Positions 39,625 to 49,950 of a DNA stretch of 64,000 nt are shown here, one piece after another; positions within the stretch are counted from its first letter, which is position 1, and every line of letters starts with the position of its first letter. This DNA is from Gammaproteobacteria bacterium (lineage in GTDB: Bacteria > Pseudomonadota > Gammaproteobacteria > Arenicellales > Poriferihabitantaceae): assembly GCA_022822625.1 (NCBI GenBank), contig JAJEAV010000026.1, positions 1 through 64,000 of the forward strand, in the 5' to 3' direction. A program made the position numbers and the translations under genes. The notes below the pieces were generated by a model. The model saw nothing but the letters and a program-made list of their open reading frames with translations. It did not search any database and was not told the DNA's origin.

Positions 39625-40438
39625 CCGATCAGTCTCAATACCATTGCACCAGCGCCTGGTGCCAGCCGTCTATATCCTTTTCCTGATGTTGCCGATTTAT
39701 TGGCTGCTCAGCATGTCATTCAAGACAACCAACGAAATTCTAGGAGGGTTTTCATTCTTTCCACAGGATTTCACGCTTGAAAACTATATGGAAATATTCA
39801 CTGATCCGACTTGGTACAGAGGCTATCTGAATTCCATTACCTATGTCGTAATCAATACGGTAATCTCGGTTACCGTTGCATTGCCTGCCGCTTATGCATT
39901 TTCACGATATCGATTTCTGGGCGACAAGCACCTGTTTTTCTGGCTTTTGACCAACCGCATGGCGCCACCCGCAGTTTTTGCCCTGCCGTTTTTTCAGTTG
40001 TATGCGGCAATTGACCTGTATGACACGCATATTGCCGTTGCGCTTGCACATTGTCTGTTCAACATCCCGCTTGCAGTCTGGATTCTGGAAGGGTTCATGT
40101 CTGGTGTTCCCAAGCAGCTGGATGAAATGGCGTATATCGATGGATATTCCTTTCCACAATTTTTTGTAAGGATATTCATGCCAGCGATCGCATCAGGAAT
40201 CGGCGTCGCCGCCTTTTTCTGCTTTATGTATTCCTGGGTAGAAATGCTGCTTTCGAAGACACTGACTTCGGTGGCTGCCAAATCCATTGCGGCAACAATG
40301 ACCAGGACGGCCAGCACCGCAGGATATGAACTGGGTCTGCTAGCGGCTGCCGGGGCACTGACAATTATCCCCGGGGCGATTGTGATCTACTTCGTCAGAA
40401 ACTACATAGCCAGAGGCTTCTCTCTGGGACGGGTATAG
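39611..40438 (+). CDS. glpQ: ABC transporter permease (GlpQ-like)
   Basis: Multi-TM; WILEGFMSGVPKQLDEMAYIDGYSFPQFFVRIFMPAIASG (EAA motif). Confidence 0.88.
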   Translation: MRNSNRSVSIPLHQRLVPAVYILFLMLPIYWLLSMSFKTTNEILGGFSFFPQDFTLENYMEIFTDPTWYRGYLNSITYVVINTVISVTVALPAAYAFSRYRFLGDKHLFFWLLTNRMAPPAVFALPFFQLYAAIDLYDTHIAVALAHCLFNIPLAVWILEGFMSGVPKQLDEMAYIDGYSFPQFFVRIFMPAIASGIGVAAFFCFMYSWVEMLLSKTLTSVAAKSIAATMTRTASTAGYELGLLAAAGALTIIPGAIVIYFVRNYIARGFSLGRV

Positions 40439-40442
40439 TCAG

Positions 40443-40727
40443 ATGCTGGATTTATCATGGATGGCATGGACCTGGCCGACTGCCGGATTCTTCATTTTCA
40501 TTCTGTTGTGTATTGTGTCGATGGGCATCTGGGAAAAATTCAGTCCGGGAGGGGGACCCAGACGTGGGGTCCTTGGCATTGATACCACAAGGGGCGATCG
40601 TCTGTTCATCAGCCTGCTCGGCGGCATTTTCATTTTTCTCGGCTGGCTCTGGATATTTTCGACACCTCTTTGGGGAGCATTGGTTCTCTCGATTATCTGG
40701 ACAATTGCTGTCTTTCTCCGCTTTTAA
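40443..40727 (+). CDS. glpU: DUF2160-type small membrane protein (GlpU-like)
   Basis: 94 aa; MLDLSWMAWTWPTAGFFIFILLCIVSMGIWEKFSPGGGPRRGVLGIDTTRGDRLFISLLG; position after glpQ. Confidence 0.8.
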   Translation: MLDLSWMAWTWPTAGFFIFILLCIVSMGIWEKFSPGGGPRRGVLGIDTTRGDRLFISLLGGIFIFLGWLWIFSTPLWGALVLSIIWTIAVFLRF

Positions 40728-40763
40728 CTGACCTGCAGGTCTTTTTTTACCGGGAGAGTTGAA

Positions 40764-42311
40764 ATGACCATTGAACTAGATGAACAGGATATTTTCGATT
40801 TGGTGGTCATCGGTGGTGGCATCAATGGTGCCGGCATTGCTCGGGATGCGTCTGGTCGAGGACTCAAGGTACTACTCTGTGAAAAAGATGATTTTGCCGG
40901 ACATACTTCATCAGCCAGCACCAAGCTGATTCATGGTGGCTTACGCTATCTTGAGAATTATCATTTTGGACTGGTCAGGCACAGTCTGCGTGAGCGTGAA
41001 ATTCTTCTCAGGAATTCTCCACATATCATATGGCCTCTACGATTCATATTACCGCATGACCGTTCCCTGAGACCCAAATGGCTAATCCGGGCAGGGTTAT
41101 TCATTTATGACTCGTTGGCACCGATGCATCAACTGGAAAAATCCAGTCAGGTCAGACTGCAGCAACATGTGGCTGGAGGAGTATTGAAGTCGCAGTATCA
41201 GCATGGCTTTTTGTACTCGGATTGCTGGGTCCAGGATTCGCGGCTGGTGATTTTGAATGTGGTTGCTGCAGAAGCTTTTGGTGCCTGCGTACTCAATCGA
41301 ACCAGGTGTATAGACTTGAAGCGCGAGGAGAACTACTGGTGGGTCACCCTTGACCGGCATGGCGATGGTAGCATGTTGAAGGGGATTAGCCAAATTCGTG
41401 CCCGGGCAGTAGTTAATGCTACTGGTGCATGGGTAGGTTCCATGGCCGGGGACTTTCATCAAGAGGACAGTCAACAGCAGGTCCAGCTTGTTCGTGGCAG
41501 TCATATCGTGGTGCGGAAACTGTTTGATCATCCCTATGCATTTGTCTTCCAGACAATTGATCGCAGGGTAGTTTTCTGCATTCCTTACGAGCGGGATTTT
41601 ACCCTGATTGGAACTACGGAGACGGGTTTGGGCAGACCGGATGACGAGGATGGAATCTCTGATCCAGAAATCGAGTATCTCTGTCGGGTCGTGAATCGAT
41701 ATCTTGCTGTTGCGGTCAATCCAGATGATGTTGTCTGGACTTTCAGCGGAGTACGGACGCTTTGTGGTGATGACGAAACGGAAGCAAGTCGATTATCCCG
41801 GGACTACACGTTACGATACGACGATGCATTGGCCCCGATTGTTTCCGTGTTCGGCGGCAAAATCACAACCTACCGACTCCTGGCAGAAGATGTACTGGAT
41901 CATTTTCGTGATCTCGATGGTTTCAACAGGCCAAAATGGACACATGACGGCATTTTGCCGGGTGGTGATATCGGCAGTAATGATGTCAGGGAATATGCGT
42001 CTCTTCTGTCAATGCAGTACAGCTGGATAACACCGGATCTGGCTAGTCACTATGCCTGTCATTATGGAACAAATTCTCATCGTATTCTGGCGAACTCGAC
42101 AAAACTAGGTGACTTGGGGCAAGAATTTTCACCGAATCTCTTTCAGGCTGAAGTTGACTACTTGATTAAGCATGAATATGCAAATTTTGCTGAAGATATT
42201 ATCTGGAGGCGCACACGGCATGGTATTCGAATGAACCGTGATCAGATATCTGGCTTGCGGCGGTACATGGACTCTGTGTTAGACTTTTCCGGGAATTCCG
42301 GGGGTATGTAA
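40764..42311 (+). CDS. glpD: Glycerol-3-phosphate dehydrogenase
   Basis: FDLVVIGGGINGAGIARDASGRGLKVLLCEKDDFAGHTSSASTKLIHGGLRYLE. Confidence 0.97.
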   Translation: MTIELDEQDIFDLVVIGGGINGAGIARDASGRGLKVLLCEKDDFAGHTSSASTKLIHGGLRYLENYHFGLVRHSLREREILLRNSPHIIWPLRFILPHDRSLRPKWLIRAGLFIYDSLAPMHQLEKSSQVRLQQHVAGGVLKSQYQHGFLYSDCWVQDSRLVILNVVAAEAFGACVLNRTRCIDLKREENYWWVTLDRHGDGSMLKGISQIRARAVVNATGAWVGSMAGDFHQEDSQQQVQLVRGSHIVVRKLFDHPYAFVFQTIDRRVVFCIPYERDFTLIGTTETGLGRPDDEDGISDPEIEYLCRVVNRYLAVAVNPDDVVWTFSGVRTLCGDDETEASRLSRDYTLRYDDALAPIVSVFGGKITTYRLLAEDVLDHFRDLDGFNRPKWTHDGILPGGDIGSNDVREYASLLSMQYSWITPDLASHYACHYGTNSHRILANSTKLGDLGQEFSPNLFQAEVDYLIKHEYANFAEDIIWRRTRHGIRMNRDQISGLRRYMDSVLDFSGNSGGM

Positions 42312-43810
42312 TGCAGGCATACGTTCTTAGCATAGATCAGGGTACAACGAGCTCACGTGCTCTTCTGGTTGATCAAGACGGTAATGTTGTTCACTCCGAG
42401 CAACAGGAGTTCACCCAGTATTTCCCGAATGATGGCTGGGTGGAACACGACCCAAGAGAAATCTGGCAAACAACACTGGGTGCTGCAAGCAAGGTACTTC
42501 AGTATGCTGAAGGCCTGGTTGGAGAAGTCAAGGCGATTGGAATTACCAATCAGCGTGAGACCACGATTGTGTGGGATCGTCATACGGGAGAGCCCATCTA
42601 TAACGCAATCGTATGGCAGGACCGGCGTACTGGGGATTTTTGCCATTCCCTGAACGATCCCGGCACTTCCGAATTTGTCCAGGATAGAACGGGACTTCTA
42701 CTTGATCCGTATTTCTCGGCAACAAAGCTGGCCTGGATTCTGGATCAGGTTCCCGGAGCACGTCAACGGGCGAATCGCGGTGATCTGGTATTTGGAACCG
42801 TTGATACATTTCTGATCTGGCATTTGACCGGGGGAGCATCGCATGTAACTGATGCAACCAATGCATCACGAACCATGATGTTCAATATTCGAACCAATGA
42901 ATGGGACCGGGAGTTGTTGAGGTTATTCTCCATTCCGGAGAATTGTCTGCCAGAGGTCAAGGACTGTGCGGACAATTTCGGTGTTACCAACTCAAGGGTA
43001 TTGGGGCAAGCATTGCCTATTTTGGGTGTTGCGGGTGATCAGCAGGCTGCACTGTTTGGTCAGGCCTGCTTTGAACCGGGCATGCTGAAAAGCACCTATG
43101 GGACGGGTTGTTTTCTTGTCATCAATACGGGCACTGATCTGGTCAAATCCAGATATCGGATGCTATCGACCATTGGCTATCGGCTTGATGGGCAAACGCA
43201 CTATGCCATGGAAGGATCCATTTTCGTTGCTGGTGCTGCCATGCAGTGGCTACGGGATGAACTCCATGTCTTTGACGATGCCGCCGAGTCAGCCGAACTT
43301 GCCTTGTCTCTAGAAGACAATTGTGGGGTCTATATGGTTCCGGCATTGACGGGTTTGGGGGCTCCGCATTGGCTTCCTGATGCACGTGGAGCGATATTCG
43401 GAATGACACGCGATACCGGAAAAGCACAATTGGCGCGTGCTGCACTGGAGTCGATTGCCTATCAGAGTGCAGATTTACTGGAAGCGATTCAGTCTGATGG
43501 TGGAAACATCAACCGACTCAGGGTTGATGGTGGCATGGCCAATAATAACTGGTTTTGCCAGTTTTTGAGCGATGTTCTGAATTTGCCGGTTGATCGACCT
43601 ACAAATACGGAAACCACGGCTCTTGGTGCGGCTTATCTTGCGGGTTTGAAGTGCGGTTTTTACACATCTTTGGAGTCAATCACGAAAAACTGGCGTGCAG
43701 ACATTACATTTGATTCCCGGATGGGTGATAGACAGCGAAAAGAGCATCGAAAGCGCTGGAAAAAGGCGGTTGAAATGGTTGCTGGGTTTGCAAAAAACAA
43801 TGCATCTTGA
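42311..43810 (+). CDS. glpK: Glycerol kinase
   Basis: YVLSIDQGTTSSRALLVDQDGNVVHSEQQEFTQYFPNDGWVEHDPREIW; GVAGDQQAALFGQACFEPGMLKSTYGTGCF. Confidence 0.98.
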   Translation: MQAYVLSIDQGTTSSRALLVDQDGNVVHSEQQEFTQYFPNDGWVEHDPREIWQTTLGAASKVLQYAEGLVGEVKAIGITNQRETTIVWDRHTGEPIYNAIVWQDRRTGDFCHSLNDPGTSEFVQDRTGLLLDPYFSATKLAWILDQVPGARQRANRGDLVFGTVDTFLIWHLTGGASHVTDATNASRTMMFNIRTNEWDRELLRLFSIPENCLPEVKDCADNFGVTNSRVLGQALPILGVAGDQQAALFGQACFEPGMLKSTYGTGCFLVINTGTDLVKSRYRMLSTIGYRLDGQTHYAMEGSIFVAGAAMQWLRDELHVFDDAAESAELALSLEDNCGVYMVPALTGLGAPHWLPDARGAIFGMTRDTGKAQLARAALESIAYQSADLLEAIQSDGGNINRLRVDGGMANNNWFCQFLSDVLNLPVDRPTNTETTALGAAYLAGLKCGFYTSLESITKNWRADITFDSRMGDRQRKEHRKRWKKAVEMVAGFAKNNAS

Positions 43811-44327
43811 TCATCTATTCTGACTCGGCGAAGTATTCAATGAAGCGGGGGTAAGAACTTATAAAGTCATGGCAAATGGGTATAATTGATACCCAGAGAC
43901 CCGTTGCCAGACTGACTGAAATATACGGATTCTTGATTCCGAAAAAACATGGCAGAAAGTATTTGTCTTTTCCTTATTGATTCGTATTTTCAGATGATGT
44001 TTGGTGTTCTTTGTCAACAGAGATGGCGGAAACGGATTTTCCGGCTCTCGGCCCATGCGTAAAGAACTTCGTAGCACGATTGTGCCATTTGACAGGGTAG
44101 GGCATAATGCCTGCAAATATCTCTAATACAAACGCCTCCTGCCTTGGTATTCCTGCAGTGTATGGTACAGACTTATTTTTCAGCATCGATTCCAGGGACT
44201 TGCAATTGAGCAAAATGCCGTCATAGAGGACTTTTCAGGGGTCCTTGGCCGTTAACATCTGTCAGCAGACAGCCAGATTTTCATATCAGGCTATAATACG
44301 TACTTGATGATCGTCAAGAAACAAGTC

Positions 44328-44825
44328 ATGAAATTATCGAGAATTCCTGTCATTGTCCTTGCCATGCTGTCGCTTCAGATTCAGGCGGACGAACCTGCCC
44401 TGTTCAGCACCCAGAACCTGACACCGAAAACTGCCCTGAAGGCCGCCTTGGCAGCGCTGGACAAGTGTCGCGACGAGGGATATCAAGTGGCGGTGGTCGT
44501 TACGGATCGCAACGGTCTTCCCCAGGTCATGATTCGCGACCGGTATGCCGGTGCACACACTCCTGAAACTGCAAGTCGCAAGGCCTGGACAGCCACTAGT
44601 TTTCGTACCAGTACCTCCGAACTGGTTTCCGTGACCTCCGCCGGACAGCCTCAATCCGGCATTCGTCATGTTGAGGGTGCGATCATGATCGGCGGAGGCC
44701 TATTGATCGATGCCGGCGGTTCCACGGTGGGAGCGATCGGAGTGTCCGGTGCTCCGGGTGGGGAACTGGATGATCTCTGCGCTCGGGCCGGAATTGATGC
44801 GATCGAAGAAGATATTTTGTTTTAG
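44328..44825 (+). CDS. Exported heme-binding protein, GlcG/HbpS family
   Basis: Signal peptide MKLSRIPVIVLAMLSLQIQA; CRDEGYQVAVVVTDRNGLPQVMIRDRYAGAHTPETASRKAWTA; GGGLLIDAGGSTVGAIGVSGAPGGELDDLCA. Confidence 0.88.
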   Translation: MKLSRIPVIVLAMLSLQIQADEPALFSTQNLTPKTALKAALAALDKCRDEGYQVAVVVTDRNGLPQVMIRDRYAGAHTPETASRKAWTATSFRTSTSELVSVTSAGQPQSGIRHVEGAIMIGGGLLIDAGGSTVGAIGVSGAPGGELDDLCARAGIDAIEEDILF

Positions 44826-44957
44826 GAAAATTTATTTTATTAAATATATCAATGTATTATAGAATATATTTATAGCATTAAACAAACAACAAGTGTAAAC
44901 TAACGAAAATGGCAGTTACCCTCCGACCTGGAGAGTGCCAACAAGAGAGGATTTGAT

Positions 44958-45611
44958 ATGGACACAGAGATATTCGCCCCCGATCCCATAAAATCGGAGA
45001 CTACCAACACGGGGATACTTCCACGACCCACTCAGCCTGAAGCGGAGGCTGCGGTACGGACGCTGATCGAATGGGCGGGCGATAACCCCGATCGCGAAGG
45101 CCTTCGAGGTACACCTGAACGTGTGGTGCGGGCTTATAGAGAGTTCTTTGCCGGATATGATGTAGATCCTAGTGCATTGCTTGAGAAGACATTTGAGGAA
45201 ACTGACACCTACGACGAGATGATCGTATTACGCGACATCCGTCTCGAATCGCACTGTGAGCATCATATCGTGCCTATTCTGGGAAAGGCGCATATCGGTT
45301 ATCTACCAGCAGGACGTGTTGTCGGGATTTCCAAACTAGCACGTCTTGTCGAAGTGTTCGCCAAGCGAATGCAGATTCAAGAGGTGCTCACCTCGCAGAT
45401 CGCAGATACTATACAGGAGGTGCTGAAACCGCACGGTGTCGGCGTTGTGATCGAAGCGGCACACCAGTGCATGACCACGCGCGGGATTCGCAACCCGAGT
45501 GTCACCATGGTAACTAGCCGCATGCTGGGCAGTTTCCGCAATGATTCAGAGACTCGCCGGGAATTTCTCTCGATCATCGGAAATCCCAGAGGTGATTTCA
45601 ATGGTGCCTGA
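44958..45611 (+). CDS. folE: GTP cyclohydrolase I
   Basis: [72 protein letters not shown]. Confidence 0.97.
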   Translation: MDTEIFAPDPIKSETTNTGILPRPTQPEAEAAVRTLIEWAGDNPDREGLRGTPERVVRAYREFFAGYDVDPSALLEKTFEETDTYDEMIVLRDIRLESHCEHHIVPILGKAHIGYLPAGRVVGISKLARLVEVFAKRMQIQEVLTSQIADTIQEVLKPHGVGVVIEAAHQCMTTRGIRNPSVTMVTSRMLGSFRNDSETRREFLSIIGNPRGDFNGA

Positions 45612-46104
45612 AAGTCCCATTCCAGCGGATGCTCTTCCTTTCACTGCAAGGAACAGTATCGAACAGGTCGAGGAAGGTCTTGACTTGGCACCTAAATTCG
45701 ATGCCGACGGACTGATTCCCTGCATCACGACTGATGCTGACACTGGAGAGGTGTTGATGCTGGGATACATGAATGGCGAGGCCCTACAGCGAACGATCGT
45801 AACTGGTGAAGCGCACTATTGGAGCCGAAGTCGCCAGTGTCTTTGGCATAAGGGAGCAACTAGCGGTCTCATCCAAGAAGTTGTCGAAATGCGCATCGAT
45901 GATGATCAGGATGCAATCTGGTTACGTGTTCAGGTTGCGGGCTCGGGCGCAAGTTGTCATGTCGGATACCGTTCCTGTTTCTACCGGTCGGTTGAACTGG
46001 GAGATCATTCTGACAAACCTGCACGGCTCGTGTTCACGGAGTCAGGGAAAACCTTTGATCCAAAGCAGGTTTATGGTAATGAGCCGAATCCGACCAAGCT
46101 TTAA
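45601..46104 (+). CDS. hisI: Phosphoribosyl-AMP cyclohydrolase
   Basis: [69 protein letters not shown] 45601 overlaps folE by 11 nt. Confidence 0.95.
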   Translation: MVPESPIPADALPFTARNSIEQVEEGLDLAPKFDADGLIPCITTDADTGEVLMLGYMNGEALQRTIVTGEAHYWSRSRQCLWHKGATSGLIQEVVEMRIDDDQDAIWLRVQVAGSGASCHVGYRSCFYRSVELGDHSDKPARLVFTESGKTFDPKQVYGNEPNPTKL

Positions 46105-46490
46105 CCTGGATAGCGGCATATATCAAAAAACTTTTCAGAAAAAACGCCCTGATCTGACAACGTTGCATGGCTGAACTGCCCCTTCGACCGTAACCACGAG
46201 ATGTAGCGCATTCCTGAATCAACTGGGTGATGGGTGAATTCCATGATGCTGATCAGCTGCTGGAATTGTTGCCGCCAGAGTGCCAGAATTAGCATTTCAC
46301 CCGGAGGCAGATGGTGTGTCGTATATGTTCTGCCCCTGATTGAAGGACAGATTTTCACTTCGGAGTGGAACTCGAACATGGAAGATATACTTCTCCTGCG
46401 GTTTTTTTACATTCAATGGCAAAGACTGTCACTATCGGGTTTCCCGGCAACATTCGTCAACTTCTTTACAGGAACCTAGAAAATACCAAG

Positions 46491-47726
46491 ATGATTCGCA
46501 GTTTCACTTTGAATAAAACTTCCCTCAATCGGAGTATCGGTTGTCGGGCATTATTGGTAGCCCTGCTTCTGGCATTTTGTGGGAGCTACTCAGGTTTGGT
46601 GAATGCCGAGTTGAAGCCTATTCCTCAGGTTATTCGATCAAACCATGATTTTCCGAAAGTCAAGGCGACCTCATGGATTCTCGCTGACTACCACACAGGG
46701 TGGATATTGGGAGGAGAAAATATTGATGATCGGATAGAGCCGGCCAGTTTAACCAAATTGATGACCAGCTATTTGATCTTTGATGCGATCAAAACAGGGA
46801 AACTGAATGAACATGACATGGTTTTCATCAGTAACAGGGCTTACAAGGCAGTCGGTTCAAGAATGTACGTTGAGGAAAATTCCCAGGTTTCCGTAATTGA
46901 CTTACTGAATGGGCTGATCATTCAGTCCGGGAATGACGCCGCAATAGCTCTCGCTGAACATTACGGCGGTTCCGAGGAATCATTTGCAAAGATCATGAAT
47001 CAAACAGCGGCCGAATTAGGCATGATCAATACCCGCTTTACCAATAGTAGCGGCTTGCCGGATTCTGGACATTACAGCACACTCCGAGATATTACCCTGC
47101 TTTCAATGTCCTTGATTCGAAATTTTCCTGATTACTTCAAGTTGTACTCAGAACTTGAATTCACTTACAACAATATCACTCAGCAAAACCGAAACATACT
47201 GCTAACCCGGGATAGTCGTGTTGACGGGCTGAAAACCGGGTATACCAAAATAGCAGGATATTGCTTGATTGCCACTGCCAATCAGGAGGGATTCAGATTG
47301 ATCGCCGGTGTCTTGGGAGCAAACAGTAAGATGAAGCGTGCTGAACAAGCGCACGGACTGATTCGTTATGGGTATTATGCATATGATTCGATTGACCTGT
47401 TGAAGAAAAATGCCCACGTTGTAGCTGTGCCTATGCTGATGGGTAAGGAAGACGAGTTTTCGGTTGGTTCTGATAAAGAGATTCGGCTGCCTTATCCCAA
47501 AGAGACAAAGCAAAAGCTATCGGCAAGTTTCGAGTTGCCTGAGGAAATGGATGCCCCATTATCCAATGGACAACAAGTAGGATTCATTCAGATTAAATAT
47601 GACAAGCAACCGGTACTACGCTCATCGCTGCATGTAATTGGAGATTATCCTGAAGGGCCATGGTATAAAAAAACATACGATCTGGCGAAGCACGTGATTC
47701 TTGGATGGTTCGATTCACCGGACTAG
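46491..47726 (+). CDS. dacA: D-alanyl-D-alanine carboxypeptidase (PBP5/6 family)
   Basis: RIEPASLTKLMTSYLIFDAIKTGKL (SxxK); IQSGNDAAIALAEHYGGSEESF (SxN); DGLKTGYTKIAGYCLIATA (KTG). Confidence 0.95.
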   Translation: MIRSFTLNKTSLNRSIGCRALLVALLLAFCGSYSGLVNAELKPIPQVIRSNHDFPKVKATSWILADYHTGWILGGENIDDRIEPASLTKLMTSYLIFDAIKTGKLNEHDMVFISNRAYKAVGSRMYVEENSQVSVIDLLNGLIIQSGNDAAIALAEHYGGSEESFAKIMNQTAAELGMINTRFTNSSGLPDSGHYSTLRDITLLSMSLIRNFPDYFKLYSELEFTYNNITQQNRNILLTRDSRVDGLKTGYTKIAGYCLIATANQEGFRLIAGVLGANSKMKRAEQAHGLIRYGYYAYDSIDLLKKNAHVVAVPMLMGKEDEFSVGSDKEIRLPYPKETKQKLSASFELPEEMDAPLSNGQQVGFIQIKYDKQPVLRSSLHVIGDYPEGPWYKKTYDLAKHVILGWFDSPD

Positions 47727-48164
47727 TGCATCCCAGGCCGGGTAAACCTGCCGGACTAGAAAAAGAATAGGCCGGGGCAAGGAGAGTTTCCCGAAAACAT
47801 CAGGGCCAATCATTCCCAAAGATCTTCACAAGCAGCAGTCAATTCATGGAAAAACCATTCCTGCGATTTGGGAAGAAGTTGGGGAGTGGCTAGTAAGTTA
47901 ATAGATTCATCGAAGCTGATGGCGGAACCCGAAGGTAAGTTACTGATGGAGTGGAATCCAGACGGACTGTGATGTATGGCCTTTGCTGTTCATGCCATGT
48001 ACCGTTTCAGGCAGAAAGGTTGAGCATGAAATGGATATATTTTACATATAATCATGAATATAACTGAATATTATCGAAACTTGTTGAAAGTCGTATCCCG
48101 TCAAAGGCAATGCAGGTGAGGGATACTTGATTTGAATTACTGGTCTATCGTTTAAGGTGGCGGG

Positions 48165-48485
48165 TTGACTTCAACTCCGGACAACGGGAATCATTCATCG
48201 CAAAAGCCCTGCGGCAAGAGTATTCGATTCCAAGGCGAACCTGAATTTCCACATATCGTCGAGATAAAGATATTTCTCAAGGCTGCAGAGGATGGAGAAA
48301 TGCAGGTAAGGTCTTTGCCATGCGAAAAATATCCGGAAGAAGGAATCATGTCGATCACCTACCGGCCCAGTAAAAAGGGCAACTATCATTCATTCAATTA
48401 CCGGCTATGTATAGCAGGCGAGACCGAGCTCGTTGAACTGTACGATCATCTGGGTGCACGGGAGCAGGTGCTCTACCTATTGTAG
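48165..48485 (+). CDS. ybeD: DUF493/YbeD family protein
   Basis: RPSKKGNYHSFNYRLCIAGETELVELYDHLGAREQVLYLL; conserved position between dacA and lipB. TTG start in this ORF. Confidence 0.8.
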   Translation: MTSTPDNGNHSSQKPCGKSIRFQGEPEFPHIVEIKIFLKAAEDGEMQVRSLPCEKYPEEGIMSITYRPSKKGNYHSFNYRLCIAGETELVELYDHLGAREQVLYLL

Positions 48486-48493
48486 TTTCTCCA

Positions 48494-49114
48494 ATGACAG
48501 TGAATCAGCCATTGATTATCAGGTATCTGGGGTCTGTTGATTACCTGCAGGCCGAGCGTGCAATGAAGCGGTTTACCCAAAAGCGGACGATGGAAATTAC
48601 GGATGAAGTGTGGCTGCTTCAACACAACCCGGTATATACCACAGGAGTCCGGGATGTCGCTGAACCAAGACGGGATGCGGAATCTATCCCGATCATGAAA
48701 ACGGATCGTGGTGGAGAAATGACCTATCACGGTCCAGGACAGTTAATAGCCTATTTTCTCCTGAACATCCGCAAGCGTCGTTTGGGGCCGAGATTGCTGG
48801 TAAATCAGCTGGAAGAACTGACGATTGATTTTCTTGCCAGTTATGGAGTTACCGCCAATCGTAGGGAAGGAGCGCCCGGAGTGTATGTTGACGGCAGGAA
48901 AATTGCCTCTCTGGGACTCCATACAACAGCAACCTACTGTTATCACGGAATCAGTATCAACATCACAATGGATTTACGACCCTTTGAATATATCGAGGTT
49001 TGCGGTATTCCAGGCCTTGAAATGACTCAGTTATCGAATCTTGTGGATGGGGTCACTATTGAAGACGCTTCGAATAGGCTTGAGAAATATATCCTCAAGC
49101 AGTTTTCAGGATAA
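48494..49114 (+). CDS. lipB: Octanoyltransferase LipB
   Basis: DEVWLLQHNPVYTTGVRDVAEPRRDAESIPIMKTDRGGEMTYHGPGQLIAYFLLNIRK. Confidence 0.97.
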   Translation: MTVNQPLIIRYLGSVDYLQAERAMKRFTQKRTMEITDEVWLLQHNPVYTTGVRDVAEPRRDAESIPIMKTDRGGEMTYHGPGQLIAYFLLNIRKRRLGPRLLVNQLEELTIDFLASYGVTANRREGAPGVYVDGRKIASLGLHTTATYCYHGISINITMDLRPFEYIEVCGIPGLEMTQLSNLVDGVTIEDASNRLEKYILKQFSG

Positions 49115-49119
49115 TCGGT

Positions 49120-49794
49120 TCATGTGAGTAAATTAGCCATTTCCCGTGCTTTTTCCAGCCGCTCGATATTCCCGACATCAACCCAGATTCCTTCATAGAC
49201 TTCGCCAGAAACCCTGCCATCCTTGACTAGAGCACGAAGTACATCACCCAGATCAACCGATGTGTATTTCGAATCCCTGAACAGCTTGGTTCGGTATATT
49301 CCAATCCCGGAAAATGTGAGGCCAACCTTTCGCCCGACACGAGGTGCCAGAACTCCATCGTGAAACAGAAAATCACCCTTTGAGCGATGAGTGGGATTGG
49401 GGACAAGAACCAGATGTGCGTCATAGCCATCACCCAGTTCCAGTGTTTGCGGGCGGCAGTTAGTAAACAGGTCTCCACTCATCACGAGTACGGTGTCGCT
49501 GGTGAATTTGTCGACACATTTTCGTATTCCTTCTGCCGTGCCTATAGGGCCTGATTCCTCAACGGATAAATCAATATCAAGTCCGTTATGACTGTTGTTT
49601 TTTACATATTCATCGATCTGTTCATGAAGATGCGAGATGTTTATCACTACCTTTTCGAATCCCAGTTCGGTCAACATGGACAAGTGATAGTCAAGCATGC
49701 TGTGCCCACCAACTTTCAGCAAGGGTTTCGGGGTTTTTTCCGTCAAGGGAAGCATTCTCGTTCCTTGGCCCGCAGCAAGTATCATCGCATCCAT
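49120..49794 (-). CDS. murU: Nucleotidyltransferase, MurU-like (N-acetylmuramate-alpha-1-P uridylyltransferase)
   Basis: MDAMILAAGQGTRMLPLTEKTPKPLLKVGGHSMLDYHLSMLTELGFEKVVINISHL. Confidence 0.88.
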   Translation of the reverse strand: MDAMILAAGQGTRMLPLTEKTPKPLLKVGGHSMLDYHLSMLTELGFEKVVINISHLHEQIDEYVKNNSHNGLDIDLSVEESGPIGTAEGIRKCVDKFTSDTVLVMSGDLFTNCRPQTLELGDGYDAHLVLVPNPTHRSKGDFLFHDGVLAPRVGRKVGLTFSGIGIYRTKLFRDSKYTSVDLGDVLRALVKDGRVSGEVYEGIWVDVGNIERLEKAREMANLLT

Positions 49795-49950
49795 TGTGTT
49801 TCGTAAATTTCCGTAGATGTAGAATTGTCAAGGGATAGATTATATATCGGTCAATGAAGGATAGAGAATTTTTAATCATGTTCCAGGTTTTTCACTCAAT
49901 CCCGAATCGCATGCAGAAAAACCACTCTCGGCATATAGATTGCCTTCAAC

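Noticed and set aside
43974-44213. 79-aa minus-strand ORF between glpK and the heme-binding protein gene
   Set aside because: No family resemblance or convincing start context; likely chance ORF.
48067-48079. 13-mer ATATTATCGAAAC shared with the region upstream of glpV (33753) as a common operator
   Set aside because: Short AT-rich match; such repeats are expected by chance in 64 kb.
47727-48160. Possible degraded toxin-antitoxin remnant between dacA and ybeD (weak HigB-like reading around 47960-48020)
   Set aside because: Similarity is too short and interrupted by stops to defend.
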